Origin: Prostheceraeus crozeri
Lineage: Eukaryota > Platyhelminthes > Polycladida > Euryleptidae
NCBI GenBank assembly: GCA_907163375.1
Contig: CAJQUW010014388.1
Coordinates: 186,001 to 250,000, forward strand
DNA length: 64,000 bases
Direction of reading: 5' to 3'
Shown: one piece after another, positions 1 to 12,000 of the stretch
Position numbering within the stretch: position 1 is the stretch's first letter
Layout of the letters: every line of letters begins with the position of its first letter
Translations under genes and position numbers: made by a program
Notes under the pieces: generated by a model
What the model was told of the DNA's origin: nothing
Databases searched by the model: none
The model's input: only the letters and a program-made list of their open reading frames with translations

Positions 1-167
1 TTGAAAATCAGCTTAATTTCCGATTTGCAATTAAAAAGTTAGTGAAATTTCGATGGACATTCATTAAGTATCACTTTAAGCACTTTCTGGCAAATCGCCC
101 TAGTTAGTGCGCCTGTAATAATTAATAAATGCTGCTTTTTGAAAACACAATGCAAATAGAATTATTA

Positions 168-390
168 AATATTGACTTGCATCCTCAGTTGAAAATTGGA
201 AGAGATTTGAACGGCTGCCATTTCATCCAATATCCACAAGGGGGCATGGCTGCAACTTTAAATAGGGAGTTGTGTCGATGTTGACAGATGTGAACTGGGC
301 CTGCTGATGATTCCTGATATTGGATGAAATGGCAGCTATTCAGGTCTGTTAACATTTTTCAACTGAGGATGTAACTCAATATTGAATTAT
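168..390. repeat. Foldback MITE-like element
   Basis: The two halves are imperfect inverted copies: the left arm carries TATTGACTTGCATCCTCAG and a CTGCCATTTCATCCAATAT block, and the right arm carries the reverse complement of both. There is no coding potential. It resembles a short non-autonomous DNA transposon. The outer boundary and target duplication are not clear, so no superfamily is given. Confidence 0.6.
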
Positions 391-1074
391 TTTGTTTCAA
401 CTTAGCTTAATTGTGGCGCCTGTTAGTAAACATTTATTCCTTTTGATATCTAATAAGTTTCATATTGCTACTTGACCTCTACTGGCTGGACTTTGTCCTT
501 CTTTCAAATGCCTGAGGTACATTGCAGTCAATAGTGACTCTATTTTTTTGATAGATGCTAATCTTTCTCCATTATAAATTTGCTTTTTGAGGCTGTGCAT
601 CTTTAATGTACACGACCGCGCTTGGTCGGGTTTGAGCGTCCAGGATTAAGCGCTCGAAACGCGATCGTCCTGACCAAGTTCCTGCTGAAACCTCATTAAA
701 AATAGTCAAATAATTTGTATGCATATTTTGTAGAATTCTATTTCACGTTTTAGCTTAAGGAACTAATGTTAATTCTCTTACACACCTGGTAGATTTTAGA
801 TAGCGTAATCCACCTGTGTTAGCTAGATCTGGTAGTTTGATTGGAAACAGTCATTTCCTCTTATCATCTGAATGGGCAGACTGTTAAATAGGATCTTTTC
901 AATATATAAGTGATAAACATAATTTTGAACAGAACGACTTACTCGACAGTTCATTACATATTCGAATGATAGTTGAATGTCAACTACTGCTGAATAATGA
1001 TTGGTCGATTACTTTTCTAATAAAGTATCATATATATATATAATGCAAATTTCAAGAAAATGGAAAGAAACCCT
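391..1074. other. No gene seen
   Basis: AT-rich sequence without a supportable open frame or splice-flanked exon. A GC-richer patch at about 610-680 has short inverted words (CTTGGTCGG, CTGACCAAG) but is not a tRNA. A short TA run lies at 1028-1042. Confidence 0.5.
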
Positions 1075-2256
1075 AATCTGCAACTTTAATTTTATTGACC
1101 AATGTTTCGATTTCTCAAACAGCATCAGGGTCAAATAGCATTGCAAAGAAGGTACAGTTAACTGGAGGGGAAATTTAAAATTCAAGAGTGGGATTCAAGA
1201 TAGGCTATACTCGTACACGCACTTTGACCGTGATATTATGGTCACAGAAATGAAAAGTCACGCAATGTACCTGAAACTGTCATTGTTACTGAGTAAGCAG
1301 GGTTGTCAGCCGATATTTCACACGTCATTTTTCTATGAAAGTCGTTTATATATTTCCAATTCCAAATTAGACGGCCTTAATTGCATGATTATTTTGCATG
1401 ACGGTCTTATTTGCTATGTAATACCATTGAGGTAGGAGCATTTCACCATCCATCTTCGCGTTCCCAGTGAAAATGGCATTGAGGAGATTCCTATGGTTCA
1501 CAATTCGGATTCGTAGATATCTCAAGCTTGACATACTCATGCACTTCAATGTTCTGAACTGCATGGGCTATGTAGAAAATTATCATAGATTTTAGTCATT
1601 TGCAGATAAAAATCTTGGATTTTCGGTCATGGATTTTAGGTTCAGTAACAATGTAGGAATACCATATGAGATTTCAAGGTAAGTAATGTACAAATCAGAG
1701 GCCGCGAACGCGTGCGTCTCATGTGGTATTTCCATTGTCTACGTCTGTGCATCTATATCTATCCATAGAACATTCTTCTACAATTTAGAAGTCTATTTAT
1801 TTATGTAGTTTGTGGAGATGTCGTATTAAATTGTCTATGTCAGTCAAGATTGACAACATATGGGAGATTACAAAGGGCAGATTAGGTACATTGTGGCAAT
1901 CTACGGTTATGATCTAAGCACTTAAGTCTATGATTTCATTACTAATCATTAATAATTTCATGACATTCTTTTATACGTTTATTTTTACACTTTTGTACCA
2001 TCCTATTTTCCTGTTGTTCTAAATAAATAGAAATATAGATATGAAATAATAATCATAAAAAAGTCTATGATCTTAGCACTAACTTCTATGTTATAAGTAT
2101 TGAAAAATGACGGCCGGGTAATGCACATTGCTGCCTGCTGTCAGTGCATCAATGTACAAAATGTCATTGTTCTTATATTATTGCACCATAGATTTAGAAA
2201 TATAAGTAGGCAATGCATAATTACCTTTCAAGTGATCAGCCTAAATCGGCTGTCAT

Positions 2257-2571
2257 TTGAAATCTTCATTCTTGTCAGATCGTGCCGATATAAGAATAAC
2301 GCACATCTTCAAACGCGAAAGAATCAAAGCCAGGATAGCTCATAGAACTACAGCACTACGTCACGCACTTCAAAACAAAAACAGAAATGAATCGAATATC
2401 TGCAGTCTTAACAATAGCATCTTCAATAAAAGTCTTTTCAGTAACATCAACTGTCATAAAAAGAACACTGCATACCAACTTCAGTGCACAAATTGTTTTG
2501 CCACATACGTCGGATCTTCAATAAGACCTCTACACATCAGAGTGAAAGAACATCTTATCCGTCCCGAGTAA
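2257..2571 (+). pseudogene. GIY-YIG endonuclease remnant of Penelope-like element
   Basis: The last 40 residues match the Penelope-type GIY-YIG endonuclease: a cysteine knuckle (LQCTNC) followed by YVGSS, then RPLHIRVKEH. In the family this domain nicks the target and sits after the reverse transcriptase. The 60 residues before it are linker-like. It is a fragment inside the inverted-repeat element at 1075-2876 and is not expected to work. Seen: the motifs. Known: the domain order of the family. Confidence 0.65.
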
Positions 2572-2826
2572 TCAGACATTGACCAGCCAAAGACATTGAC
2601 ACTGCCAATATCAGAATTAGTGAGGCAGTTTTCATTAGATATCTGTGTTCAGCAATGAACTCAAGTATGAACTCCTAACTCAAGAGAGGAGAGGTAGGTG
2701 TTGCTTGACTTTTGATATGATCATCATAGTGTATATGTGTATCTTGATTCCTCTGCGAATCCCACTCTTGATTTTAAATATCCCATCCATCCAGTTAACA
2801 GGATTTTCTTTGTAATGTTATTTGAA

Positions 2827-2859
2827 CCTGATGCTGTTTAAGAAACCGAAATATTGGTC
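2827..2859 (+). ncRNA. Hammerhead-ribozyme-like motif in Penelope pLTR
   Basis: Reads CTGATG, a short stem GTTT/AAAC, then CGAAA, then GGTC, which is the order of the hammerhead core (CUGANGA, stem II, GAAA, cleavage GUC). A second copy on - lies at 1097-1129 in the other arm. Penelope-like elements are known to carry short-stem-III hammerheads in their pLTRs. The core is imperfect, so activity is doubtful. Confidence 0.4.
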
Positions 2860-3243
2860 AATAAAATTATAATTGCAGCTTAGAACTTCTTCACATTTTT
2901 CCCGTAACCCGTCATTTGATAAAATGCCGCTAAAATTAATTTTCAATATTACCAAAGATAATGCAGGAGATTGCTTGGAAGGCTTCCCCTCATTTCTAAT
3001 AAAGGCGATTAGGGCAAAACAACTCGCTACATCCAATTTGATTTCTGATTGTCCATTGATCGAGCATCTGACAACCATAAGGAATACGGAACTATCACAA
3101 GAAACTGCTGGACTTCAAGCCCACTAGCACAAATTTCTGCAGGAAACGAGACTTTCAGATAGTGATGTAAACCCTATGATTGCTACGAATTTCTCGTCTG
3201 TCGAGTTATACTTAGTTCCTTTTCTTGACTTCCAAGATCTAAG

Positions 3244-3368
3244 GAAATACACAAGGTTGGGTCTTGGGTTCACTTTTGTGTTTTGGGTAGTCTTGGGGGT
3301 ACCAAAGAATCTTGGAGTGCGGACCCAAGACTTTGGGTACCCCCCAGAATGAGAACCCAAGAGTAAAG
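3244..3368. repeat. Small foldback built of CTTGGGT words
   Basis: An imperfect hairpin: CTTGGGTTC near 3256 pairs with GAACCCAAG near 3354, and CTTGGGGGTACC near 3291 pairs with GGTACCCCCC near 3338. A related array is at 4344-4445, sharing ACTCTTGGGT and CTTGGGGG(C/T)A words. Probably two copies of one small inverted-repeat family. The 78-codon open frame across it is a by-product. Confidence 0.5.
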
Positions 3369-4343
3369 AAATAGACCATGAATGATCATTTGCAGTTTTC
3401 TTGGAAAAATTCTGACTAAGTATATGACCACATCATGTCATAGCAAGTCATCTACATGTAAGCTTAGACGTATGTACATGTAAATATGTAACCTTCTATG
3501 ACCGATTCTATGACAAACTGTGATATCATCAACTTTGATATAGACCTACCGTAAATGTCTATCTGATAGTTTGTTTAATTAGCTTTTTCAACTATGCCCT
3601 GATTACCTATGGCTTCCTTGTGAATTTAATCCATTAAACTAGATGTATTGGCATATTGTGTCAGAGAGAATTTTGTATATATCATTTTGCGTGAAATATA
3701 ACAAAAAATATGAAAATATGCAATGTATTAAACCGATACCTGTATAACGCTTATGCTGTTAAATTGGTAGCCTACAACAATTCGTAGATAACTTGCTTCA
3801 TATAGCCTCTTGCCTTGAGAGTTAAAAACTTCGGCCTATGTTGTTTATTCTACTATTAGGCTACATGAATTAGAAATAGAAAGATATCGGTATTATTTAA
3901 TGCAGTGACATTCTTAGATGATTGCTTCTTACGATTAGTAAAAATATTGGCATATCTACATTTGTGCTATTTTCATCTTATACGAGGCCTATGATATATG
4001 TGTTTTGTTTCTCGATTAGATATGTTGTAAGGAATGTAGCTTAGTCATGCATGTTGTTCTAATTAGGAAATTATTAGGCTGTAGACGTAAACAGGGTTGA
4101 TGATATTAAGCCCAGAGATAATCTATGCCGATAATTAAAACTTTTAGCTGAATATTAATATGGCCTCAATTCCGCAATAACAAATTCAAGTAATAAATAG
4201 TAATTAATATGAACATTAGATACATGTTAATTGGATAGCAATATGTTATGATGTTATGATTCAATATAACTTCATGCAATTATAAATCTCAATCAAATTT
4301 CCAAACATGTTTGGGAAATTGTTGCTCCACTTCATTAAAGAAA
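3369..4343. other. No gene seen
   Basis: AT-rich, with many short stop-interrupted frames. No splice-flanked exon, RNA gene or transposon motif was recognised. Confidence 0.45.
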
Positions 4344-4445
4344 TAGCCACTCTTGGGTCCAGTCTTGGGGGGCACCTAAGATAGACCCAAGAATTATCTT
4401 GGTCTTGGATCTTGGGGGCAGCCCAAGGTTGGATCCAACCTTGAA
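4344..4445. repeat. Second CTTGGGT-rich inverted repeat
   Basis: Dense CTTGGG/CCCAAG words: ACTCTTGGGT, CTTGGGGGGCACC, GACCCAAGA, CTTGGTCTTGGATCTTGGGG, CCCAAGG. It resembles the block at 3244-3368 read on the other strand. No coding function is seen. Confidence 0.45.
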
Positions 4446-5445
4446 GCACATGCAAATTCATTGGTAGCATATTTTCCGTCATTAAGTGAGAGGTACTAAG
4501 TCTGGAGACACACCATTTTCTATGATATGTCTTCTTGTCATCTTCGACCATGTGTAAATTGTATGTTATTATTATCCTGCTTCTACATGTATGATAATGT
4601 GATTAAATGAATAAAGCTGCACGCAAAATGTTGACTTCCATGTAAAGTGACTTGAGATGTAAAATATGTAAAATGCAGCTTTAAGCTGTTGATTAAAGAT
4701 GCTTGCTGGATCTAAATATGTCAAACGTAATAGATAAATGAGCATTTGAACATTTTTGTATGAATTACATATTACGGAAACACACATTACAGAAATAACA
4801 ACACACCGAAACGGTGAATAAACGGAGGAAAACAAATAATTGTACTTCATCCTAATATCAGCGTGAGAGAGCAGCCACCATTTTTGAAGATTTATATAGA
4901 CTACATGTATTCAAGGATAGCACTTGATGAGTGATATGGATTGCTTCATAGTCAAGGTCAATTATCTCGTGACATGCCTGTGACTAAAGAATTGTCAATA
5001 TTAATTGCCAAAATATTTTGGTGTCAATCCTTCGCATGTGCTTAGTAGTGAGAGATTTGCAGTGTGACTGACACACACCCAACACTCCAGTGTGTTCTAG
5101 GAACTAGAGGTGTGCATTCGGGATGAACCCGAGTTTGTGTTCGGGTTGTGTGAGAAAATTATCATATGGAGTATTCATGCGTGAATTATGGATTTTATGT
5201 ATCATAGTTATTAATCATGAATAGTAATTGAGCCGGACATCAGCCAAACTTCATCAATGCTTTATTTGCTACAATGGATGAATATACAACGAAAGACTTT
5301 GCGAGAACATGGCAGCGACGCTACCAAAGAGCATGGCATTCAGTCCAAGTTAGTTCTGAATTTCGCCCATACTAAGGGCGAATCCCTAAGAAATAGATGC
5401 AACATGAATACTTGAGGTTTTTTCAACGGTGGAAACAAATTCAAA
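4446..5445. other. No gene seen
   Basis: No coding region could be supported. A short inverted word pair (CATTCGGGATGAACCCGAG) at about 5114-5150 may be part of a small repeat, but its ends cannot be set. Confidence 0.4.
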
Positions 5446-5782
5446 GATTGCAGAGTGCCATTTCGCCTAGGCATAGAATAAAAAGAGTAAGCACGCAAAT
5501 TCCTTGGTAGCCGCAGACACTGCGCTTCTCCCTACAAGGGCTCGTCAGTGTAACTCGGAATAGCTAATAGTTTAAAATATTTAGAATAGCTGAGCTGCTC
5601 TGTGTTCGTTGATGCTGACTTAGCCATGCAGCTGATAATCACGAAGCGGTTGTACTGAGGAGTTCTTGTTGGGCGAAACGCAGCGTCTGTCACTGCCATG
5701 GAATTTTCGTGTTAAAATTGTTCAGGTCTGAGGAAATCTTTTTATGGTATACCCAGGCGAACTGGCACTCTGCAATCTATAT
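5446..5782. repeat. MITE with AGATTGCAGAGTGCCA ends
   Basis: The left end AGATTGCAGAGTGCCATT is repeated inverted at the right end (reverse complement AGATTGCAGAGTGCCAGT), both followed by TTCGCCT(A/G)GG. The same end occurs once more at 15657. It is non-coding, about 337 bp, and probably a non-autonomous DNA transposon. The target duplication is not clear. Confidence 0.55.
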
Positions 5783-5877
5783 GATTATAAGTCACCACAC
5801 GGCAGAATCAGGATAATTAACGCAAAGCAGCCTGTTGTGCAGTCCTTTAGCTTGCTCAGCCATTCTATATATTTTAA

Positions 5878-6781
5878 CCCCCCAGAGACCTGAGCTTTTT
5901 CACACCCTCTGATACCTTTGGGGGGGGGGCGGTCCAGTGAATCCATTTTACAAATGCATTGTTTACCTACTTAAATCGATATCAAAACATTTGGAAAGTT
6001 GATTTTAAGCAAAATAATGATGTCTGCGTGTAGCAGGTCGATGTAACTAATCTTTTGAGTGTCCTTTAGTCTTTTCAAAATGTGCGAAAATGTGGTGTTT
6101 CTGTAATTCAACGACATTTAGCACAGTATCAGTTATACTAAGAGTCAGTTTTACGATGTTTGTTGTCACCATATGACCTCAGAATGAAATTTTAATGAAA
6201 TTGATTCATTCCATGCAGTAGTACCCTTACATTTGTCCATTTTTCAAATTTTGGAAATAGAGCCTGCACAGAGCCATAATTGCTACGTTTTTAGACCCTC
6301 AAGACAGCTGTGGAGATCTCAATTTCATCAATTGCCGCGGTGAAAACTTTGTCAACATTCTGTTCTTAATATAGAACTAAGAATATAGTGATTATGGAGT
6401 GATTATAGTGATGAACATTGATTTATACCGAGATGTTCATATCGGCCGACCATTCATGCGCTATCATGTGCGAAAGCAAATACTCGTAATTCGCATTTTG
6501 CAATCTTCAAACACGCGCACTTGATGTTTTACAAACACACGAGCATGGTATAGACAATGAATAAATAAATTACACTTATTGTGCACCGTCGTGGACAAGC
6601 ACAAAATTACTTTTCATCCGAACGCAAAATTTTTTTGATGGGAATTTCTACACCCTCTGAGACCTGAGGGGGTCCAGTGGACACCCCTTGACCTATCTAC
6701 CATACATATACTGATTCAGTTGAGATGAAATAACACATGCATAATATGGCTCCGGGGCCACTGATCTCAGGTATCTAAGGG
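5878..6781. mobile_element. Non-autonomous piggyBac-like element (TTAA target)
   Basis: The left end after TTAA reads CCCCCCAGAGACCTGAG. The right end, reverse complemented, reads CCCTTAGATACCTGAG and is followed by CTAA. A related repeat at 15775-15800 preserves what looks like the empty site, TTTTAAGCTAGTTTGG, against TTTTAA, insert, CTAAACTAGTTTGG here. This fits insertion into TTAA with one copy since mutated. Inside are two direct repeats (about 5899-5941 and 6648-6682, CACCCTCTGA...GGTCCAGTG). No transposase is present. Confidence 0.55.
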
Positions 6782-6935
6782 CTAAACTAGTTTGGACCAT
6801 TCCGAACCATACCGACGAGCCAGTGCAGGGGAAGGCGCAGTGTCAGACGCGGCGGAACCGGAGGGGCATCAAGGGCACGTGCTACCCTAGAAAATTAACA
6901 ACTTTTCATGCCCTTCTCCCTTAATTTAATTGCAG

Positions 6936-7069
6936 ACAGCTCATTGATTTGACAGAGCCATGGCATTTTTAAAGGTTGCCGATGAGTTGCTAAGTCATCA
7001 TTTTCCACTTTTAGCTGTTAAGCATAATCCTATTCAAGTGAAAGCGATGCTGCAAAGCGTGGGATGGAG
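6936..7069 (+). CDS. Candidate host exon with start codon (first coding exon)
   Basis: The exon is bounded by a good acceptor (TTAATTTAATTGCAG, 6921-6935) and a donor GTAATT at 7070. The ATG at 6960 sits in the strong context GCCATGG and has an in-frame TGA 15 bases upstream, as expected for a first coding exon preceded by 5' UTR. It encodes 36 codons beginning MAFLKVADELLSHHF and ending MLQSVGW plus two bases (phase 2). The peptide is amphipathic and helix-like, with no signal peptide. I do not recognise the family. No partner exon was found downstream before the MITE at 8567. The call rests on splice signals, start context and lack of similarity to the repeats around it; it could be chance. 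Confidence 0.35.
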
Positions 7070-8564
7070 GTAATTATGTCATACTTGACAGGCAATAGAT
7101 GAAGCAAACAAATAAAAAGCAGAATTAACTCATTTGTTTATGACAGCAGAAATGTCTACGATATGTTGAGCGACTGCAAATTATCTTCTGAAGAATAATT
7201 ATAAAAAATGTTGGGATGCAATCTACACCGATTATTTCTTTAGCAAGTAAAGTGTAATTTTATCAGCACTTCATTAGTTTTAAGGGACCTTCAGCATTGA
7301 AAGTCCATTGTTACTTTATGGAAACCCAATCACTAGCATTAGGTGCCCCTCAAGGCTTTGAACGGGTCCCTTTATCAGTATTTCCGCATGTTGGGTCTTC
7401 AGTATAGCCAAAGACAGTGAAAGATGTTACATAGTCTTTGAGTATAGCATAATGGAGAATCCCTTCTGAAGTATAAGGAGCTCTGTGTTAGTCATTGCTA
7501 TTTGTGGGTAGGCCTACTCGTATTCCACAGTAGGCCTACTTTACCTCTAAATTACCGATTGACTTTTATACTAATACAATATACACATCAAAGCGAGTTT
7601 TGTTTCACAGATATTATCAATCGGTGCATGAGACATTGCTTGCCTGAAAAGTAACATCCCTGTGATGACTGCAAATTAATTAATTGAGACTATTTCCCAC
7701 ATAAGGGAAGTTTTGGAAGATAAGATAGTACATAAGCTTATTCAAACATGATGCTAATTGCATAGTATTTAAAGATATACCGAAAAATCTAGAAGGAAAC
7801 GACTACATTGAAATTTTGCGCTAACTTTGAGCTAAGCTGTGACAGTACCACAATGCCTCCATAGAATATATTCCATAGTTATACTGTACCATGGTCGAAA
7901 ACTCAGACAGAGAAAGTGCCCTTGTCCCTCTAATGGTCTTCCGCCATCCCTGGCATGTATACAAAGTGGTTTAGGTATCTTGTGGTTTGGTTTGTAGTGA
8001 GAAGAGGAAAAACGGACAATCAGGGCTTACTTCTTATCATAATAATCGGCAGGAATGACAAAATTTCTATATCATACTGATATATCAATATTTCTATAAC
8101 ATCTGAATTAATGTTGGCTTTGGCCAATATTGACAACTTAGTTATTAATCTACAGATTGATTTAAAGGATGATGATGCGATCATCTGGGGGATAAAAGCC
8201 ATCATTGTCTCTAACTAAAAAAGTGAAGTTCAAAAAGAATGTGCACAACCCTTACGCTTCCTCACGGTGAAAACTCGCCAAAACCATCTCTGTCGTTTTC
8301 CAAAACTCGGTTGGTAGAGCCATAGATCTTCGACTTCTCGCTTCGTTTAACCCTATCAACTTCTTTATATATCTCCTAAAATAGGTCAGATAGAAGTTCG
8401 ATTTTTTGTTACGTTTAGTTTGCATGTATGTTGACCTCTCAGTAAAAATTTGATCAATATTGACTTACTGAAAGGATTTTTAAAAGTACTTTTAGAAAAT
8501 TGATGGTTTTCATTTAGAGTAGCATTGATTATTAACATAATGTTTTTGTATCATATTTTCATAA
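7070..8564. other. No gene seen; possible intron
   Basis: If the exon at 6936-7069 is real, this is its intron. It holds several TAGGCCTA words (7509, 7531) but no frame, RNA gene or repeat end I could support. A weak GAPQG-like reading near 7350 was rejected. Confidence 0.4.
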
Positions 8565-8566
8565 TA

Positions 8567-9011
8567 CACTAGGTGACATGCCACGCTCAATTACGCGTAA
8601 TTCACGCGTAAACTGCGCGTAATTACACATGACCCTAAACATCCGTGGCTATGCGTGACATTGCTGCAACATCTGTCGGCAGTCCTGTTATAAAGACTTT
8701 GCGTCTCATGTGTCTGCATGTATCAGAGGCTAAACTATGTGATAGGACCTCAATTTCATGCTCAGGGAAGACAGAACATGCTTTGTGGTTCAACCGTGGT
8801 TCAAGCGTCAGCGCAGACAACCGTAGACGACGCGCAAACTATAAACGCTCACCCGCGCGTATTCAAAGACATTCCTCATGTTTTAACAGCATCAGATCAA
8901 GTGATTTCTGACTCTTAGTGCAGAGCGTATGTACGCGGGTAGAAGAATAGAATGTCTTTAACCACGTATGTTTGAGATGTTCCGTGATTACGCGTGGCAT
9001 GTCACCTAGTG
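8567..9011. mobile_element. MITE with TA target duplication
   Basis: Begins CACTAGGTGACATGCCACG and ends with its reverse complement, flanked by TA on both sides (8565-8566, 9012-9013). It is 445 bp. The TA duplication suggests a Tc1/mariner-type source. Subterminal ACGCG/CGCGTAA words are repeated in both orientations, unusual in this AT-rich setting. No transposase. It ends only 26 bp before the Chapaev-like element. Confidence 0.7.
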
Positions 9012-9037
9012 TATTCATGCATGTACAATTCATGATT

Positions 9038-12000
9038 CACAGTGTCCCCAAATCAAGATTAAGATTAAAAAATATACCATGAGCGAAACCGTGATTTTCT
9101 GTTAGAATACAACCTTAGGGTCTCAGAAACGTGAAAACAAAAATCCTTTAAAGCCAAATTTTTGAGAAATCGCAATTTTAAAAAATTGTGAGGAAATCAG
9201 TAAAAAAATGACCTCATATTTGTAGTTTTAAAGGAAACTGCTTCAAACAACTCCATGAAATACGGTAGTTAAGCCTATATACATCATATATTTAGTGGCA
9301 AATGCAAATTATCTGTATTATATACATACTGAAAGCTTGTTATTGTTTATAAGTAGTATAATATGCATTTTACAGCAAATTTAATTTCAGCCGTAAAATT
9401 AAGTTAAAAGTGCTTGTAATTTCAAACGATAACATGTCTAATGCATGTCAGTGGTTGCCTATAAATCAAACCTCAGCGTTTATGTCCATCAAATTATGTC
9501 AGCAAATATTTTTGCTCAGTTCATAATTTTAGCGCGCATATTGCATCCTCAGAAGCATGGATCTCCGACCATTCTTCTTTATACACGCATCGATTGCCTT
9601 TGGCTGCTATGTCCTGCTGTCGGATATCTAAGTTTGAACAAGTAGATGACGCGTGCGTCCGTGTCCGTCCTTTTCACACATCAGTCATCATACCATAGCG
9701 CATCACGAGATCGAAGCAATACTCATTTGAAACACACATCTAGTAGAGGCGCGTGCATGACGTGATGAGTCATCACTTCGTATTGATATAATCTTACATC
9801 GATTCTCATGAAAGCAATCGAGCGAAATGGCTGCAGCCTGTACAATCGTCGACGAAATTCATGACCGAAATAGAAAGTTTGTGTTATTTGTTATCGCAAA
9901 TCGTCTCGAGCCTTATCACCGAAGGAAACTAACTACGTAAGAGAACATCTGATTGATAATTTTACCATCCATAACTCAGATTTTCATATATTTGAATGTA
10001 AATGTGAATGTCGAATTTGTACCGTCGTGAAGAAGAACAAGCAAGATGCCATCAAACTTAAACGAAAATCTGGTCGTTCTACTACGAATCAACAACAGGT
10101 TAAAGTTGACTATAAAGTCTGTGGTAATTGTTATACTAAACTCTATCGAGGCTGCAGTCATTCGGCACAAATGTATTCTTCCATACGACAGAAAGTTTCC
10201 AACGCCGAGGCTCCACTCGATTCTCCAAATGCAAAAACAAAGGAACGGGTTGCTGCCCGAATAATCAAAGAATCTACATTGAGTAAGCCTGTAACAACGG
10301 TTTACACTTCTTCAATTCAATCCAAGGAAATCAAATCATCAGACTTGTCTCATATCCAAAAAAGACTTAATCTTAGCACACGAGGGGTAAACAAGCTTTC
10401 TCATGATCTGAGATCATGCGGTTCTGTTGAAACAGGAGTACGCGATAAACTTTTTCAGATTAACCATACACTCGACGATTTTTTTTATCTTCGTTTATTG
10501 GAATATATTACTCAAACATCGGCGGACCATACACAAGAGAAGCAATGGACTGCTGTTTGTAATGACTTGAGTTCATTCATTGATTTCGTCATTGACAAGC
10601 GTGATCTCGATTCTGTATTGATCCAAATCGGCATCGACGGTGGAGGAGGATTCTTAAAGTGCTGTTTATCGATTTTTGATTCATACTCCGATTCATCTGC
10701 GTCCCGAAACAGTGATTTTATGAACTCTGGTGTAAAAAAGTGTTTCATCATCGGAATTGTGCCGGAAATTCAGGAGTCATATTACAATCTCAAGCAACTC
10801 TGGCTAAATGCTGGCATCAACCAGCTTGAAAGAGATTTCACAATTACATCGGATTTAAAACTTTGCAACATTCTTTTAGACTTGATGTCACATAGCTCAC
10901 AACATCCGTGCTGCTGGTGTGATACTACCAAGCAAGATATGAATTGTGTTGGATTACGGAGGACATTGGGATCACTGAAGAATCTTTTCTGGGACTACTT
11001 CTACAGCGGATCAAAGAAAATAAAGGCCAAAGAATACGGTAATGTGATTCATCCCCCGATTTTCAGTGACAATATTCCAGACTCCACGGCTATTGTTCGC
11101 GTTATACCTCCGCCAGAACTACATCTTTTGACCGGGCCAGTCAATACCATGTATTGTGCAATGCAAAAAGTTTGACCAGAGGCAGATGAATGGCCAAAAC
11201 AATGTAATGTGAACAGAGAATTGTCACACGGAGGAACATTCACTGGAAATTCCAGTCGAAAGTTACTACGAAATGTCCATGTACTTGAGGAGCTTGTACC
11301 TCAGCGATGCATTCATTTTGTTCAAGTTTTCTATTATTTTCATGGTGTAGTTCAGTCTTGCAATGGAAATCGATTGAGTGCAGATTTCGAAGACAGAATC
11401 AAGAAGTTCAGATCTTCTTATCTGAAACTGAAGATTCCTGTCACACCGAAGGTGCATGCAGTTTTTTTTTCATATTGCGGAGTTTTGAAATTTTAACGGC
11501 CAAGGTTTAGGGCCATGGAGTGAACAGACCAGCGAATCTGTACATTATGACTTTTCCACAGTATGGAACAGTTTCAAAGTGCGAGATACGAAGAACCCTA
11601 ATTACGGAAGAAGGCTGTTAGCAGCTGTTTCCAGATATAATAGTCAACACTTGTAGACTAATTTTGCAATCTGTTTTCTAGTTCAATTTCGTGTTATCTA
11701 TCGCGATAATATGTTATGAAATTTCTTTCGAAAAATTGTTTTTATTTGAAATGCCTGTACCGATTGACAATTAGGCCTACATGCATAAGGAGCTCGACTG
11801 ATTTAATTGAATTAATTTATCTGATTTAATTGAATATTATCGAACACACAATAAAATATTATCTAATCACATTATTATCTACGAGTATACATGTTTGCTT
11901 TATAATCTTCATCTAGTGATACATGAGTAATGAGTTTTAGGTTTGGTATACAGTACATTTTTTATTTAGAATTACGAGCACTTTCATTTAATTCTACACC

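Larger units (their letters stand above)
1075..2876 (+). mobile_element. Penelope-like retroelement fossil with inverted terminal repeats
   Basis: About 135 bp at 1078-1210 reappear inverted at 2740-2876. Inverted terminal repeats (pLTRs) are typical of Penelope-like elements. Both arms hold a hammerhead-like motif (1097-1129 on -, 2827-2859 on +). Between them is a GIY-YIG endonuclease remnant on + at 2257-2571. Most of the reverse transcriptase is missing, so this is a short, broken, 5'-deleted copy with several breaks. The family call rests on the endonuclease plus the repeat layout. Confidence 0.7.

Noticed and set aside
604-680. Structured RNA around CTTGGTCGG / CTGACCAAG
   Set aside because: Only one short stem; no tRNA boxes or known RNA motif.
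2873-3127. 84-codon frame after the Penelope-like element
   Set aside because: No recognisable domain. It overlaps a complementary frame of equal length, so it is probably chance, though it could be a lost part of a Penelope ORF.
7318-7400. LINE reverse-transcriptase box reading GAPQGFERVPL
   Set aside because: A single short match with no neighbouring boxes in any frame.
9045-9076. Possible 23-spacer and nonamer after CACAGTG (AAAAATATA at 9068)
   Set aside because: The region is so AT-rich that an A-rich nine-mer at this distance is expected by chance, and the right end shows no matching signal.
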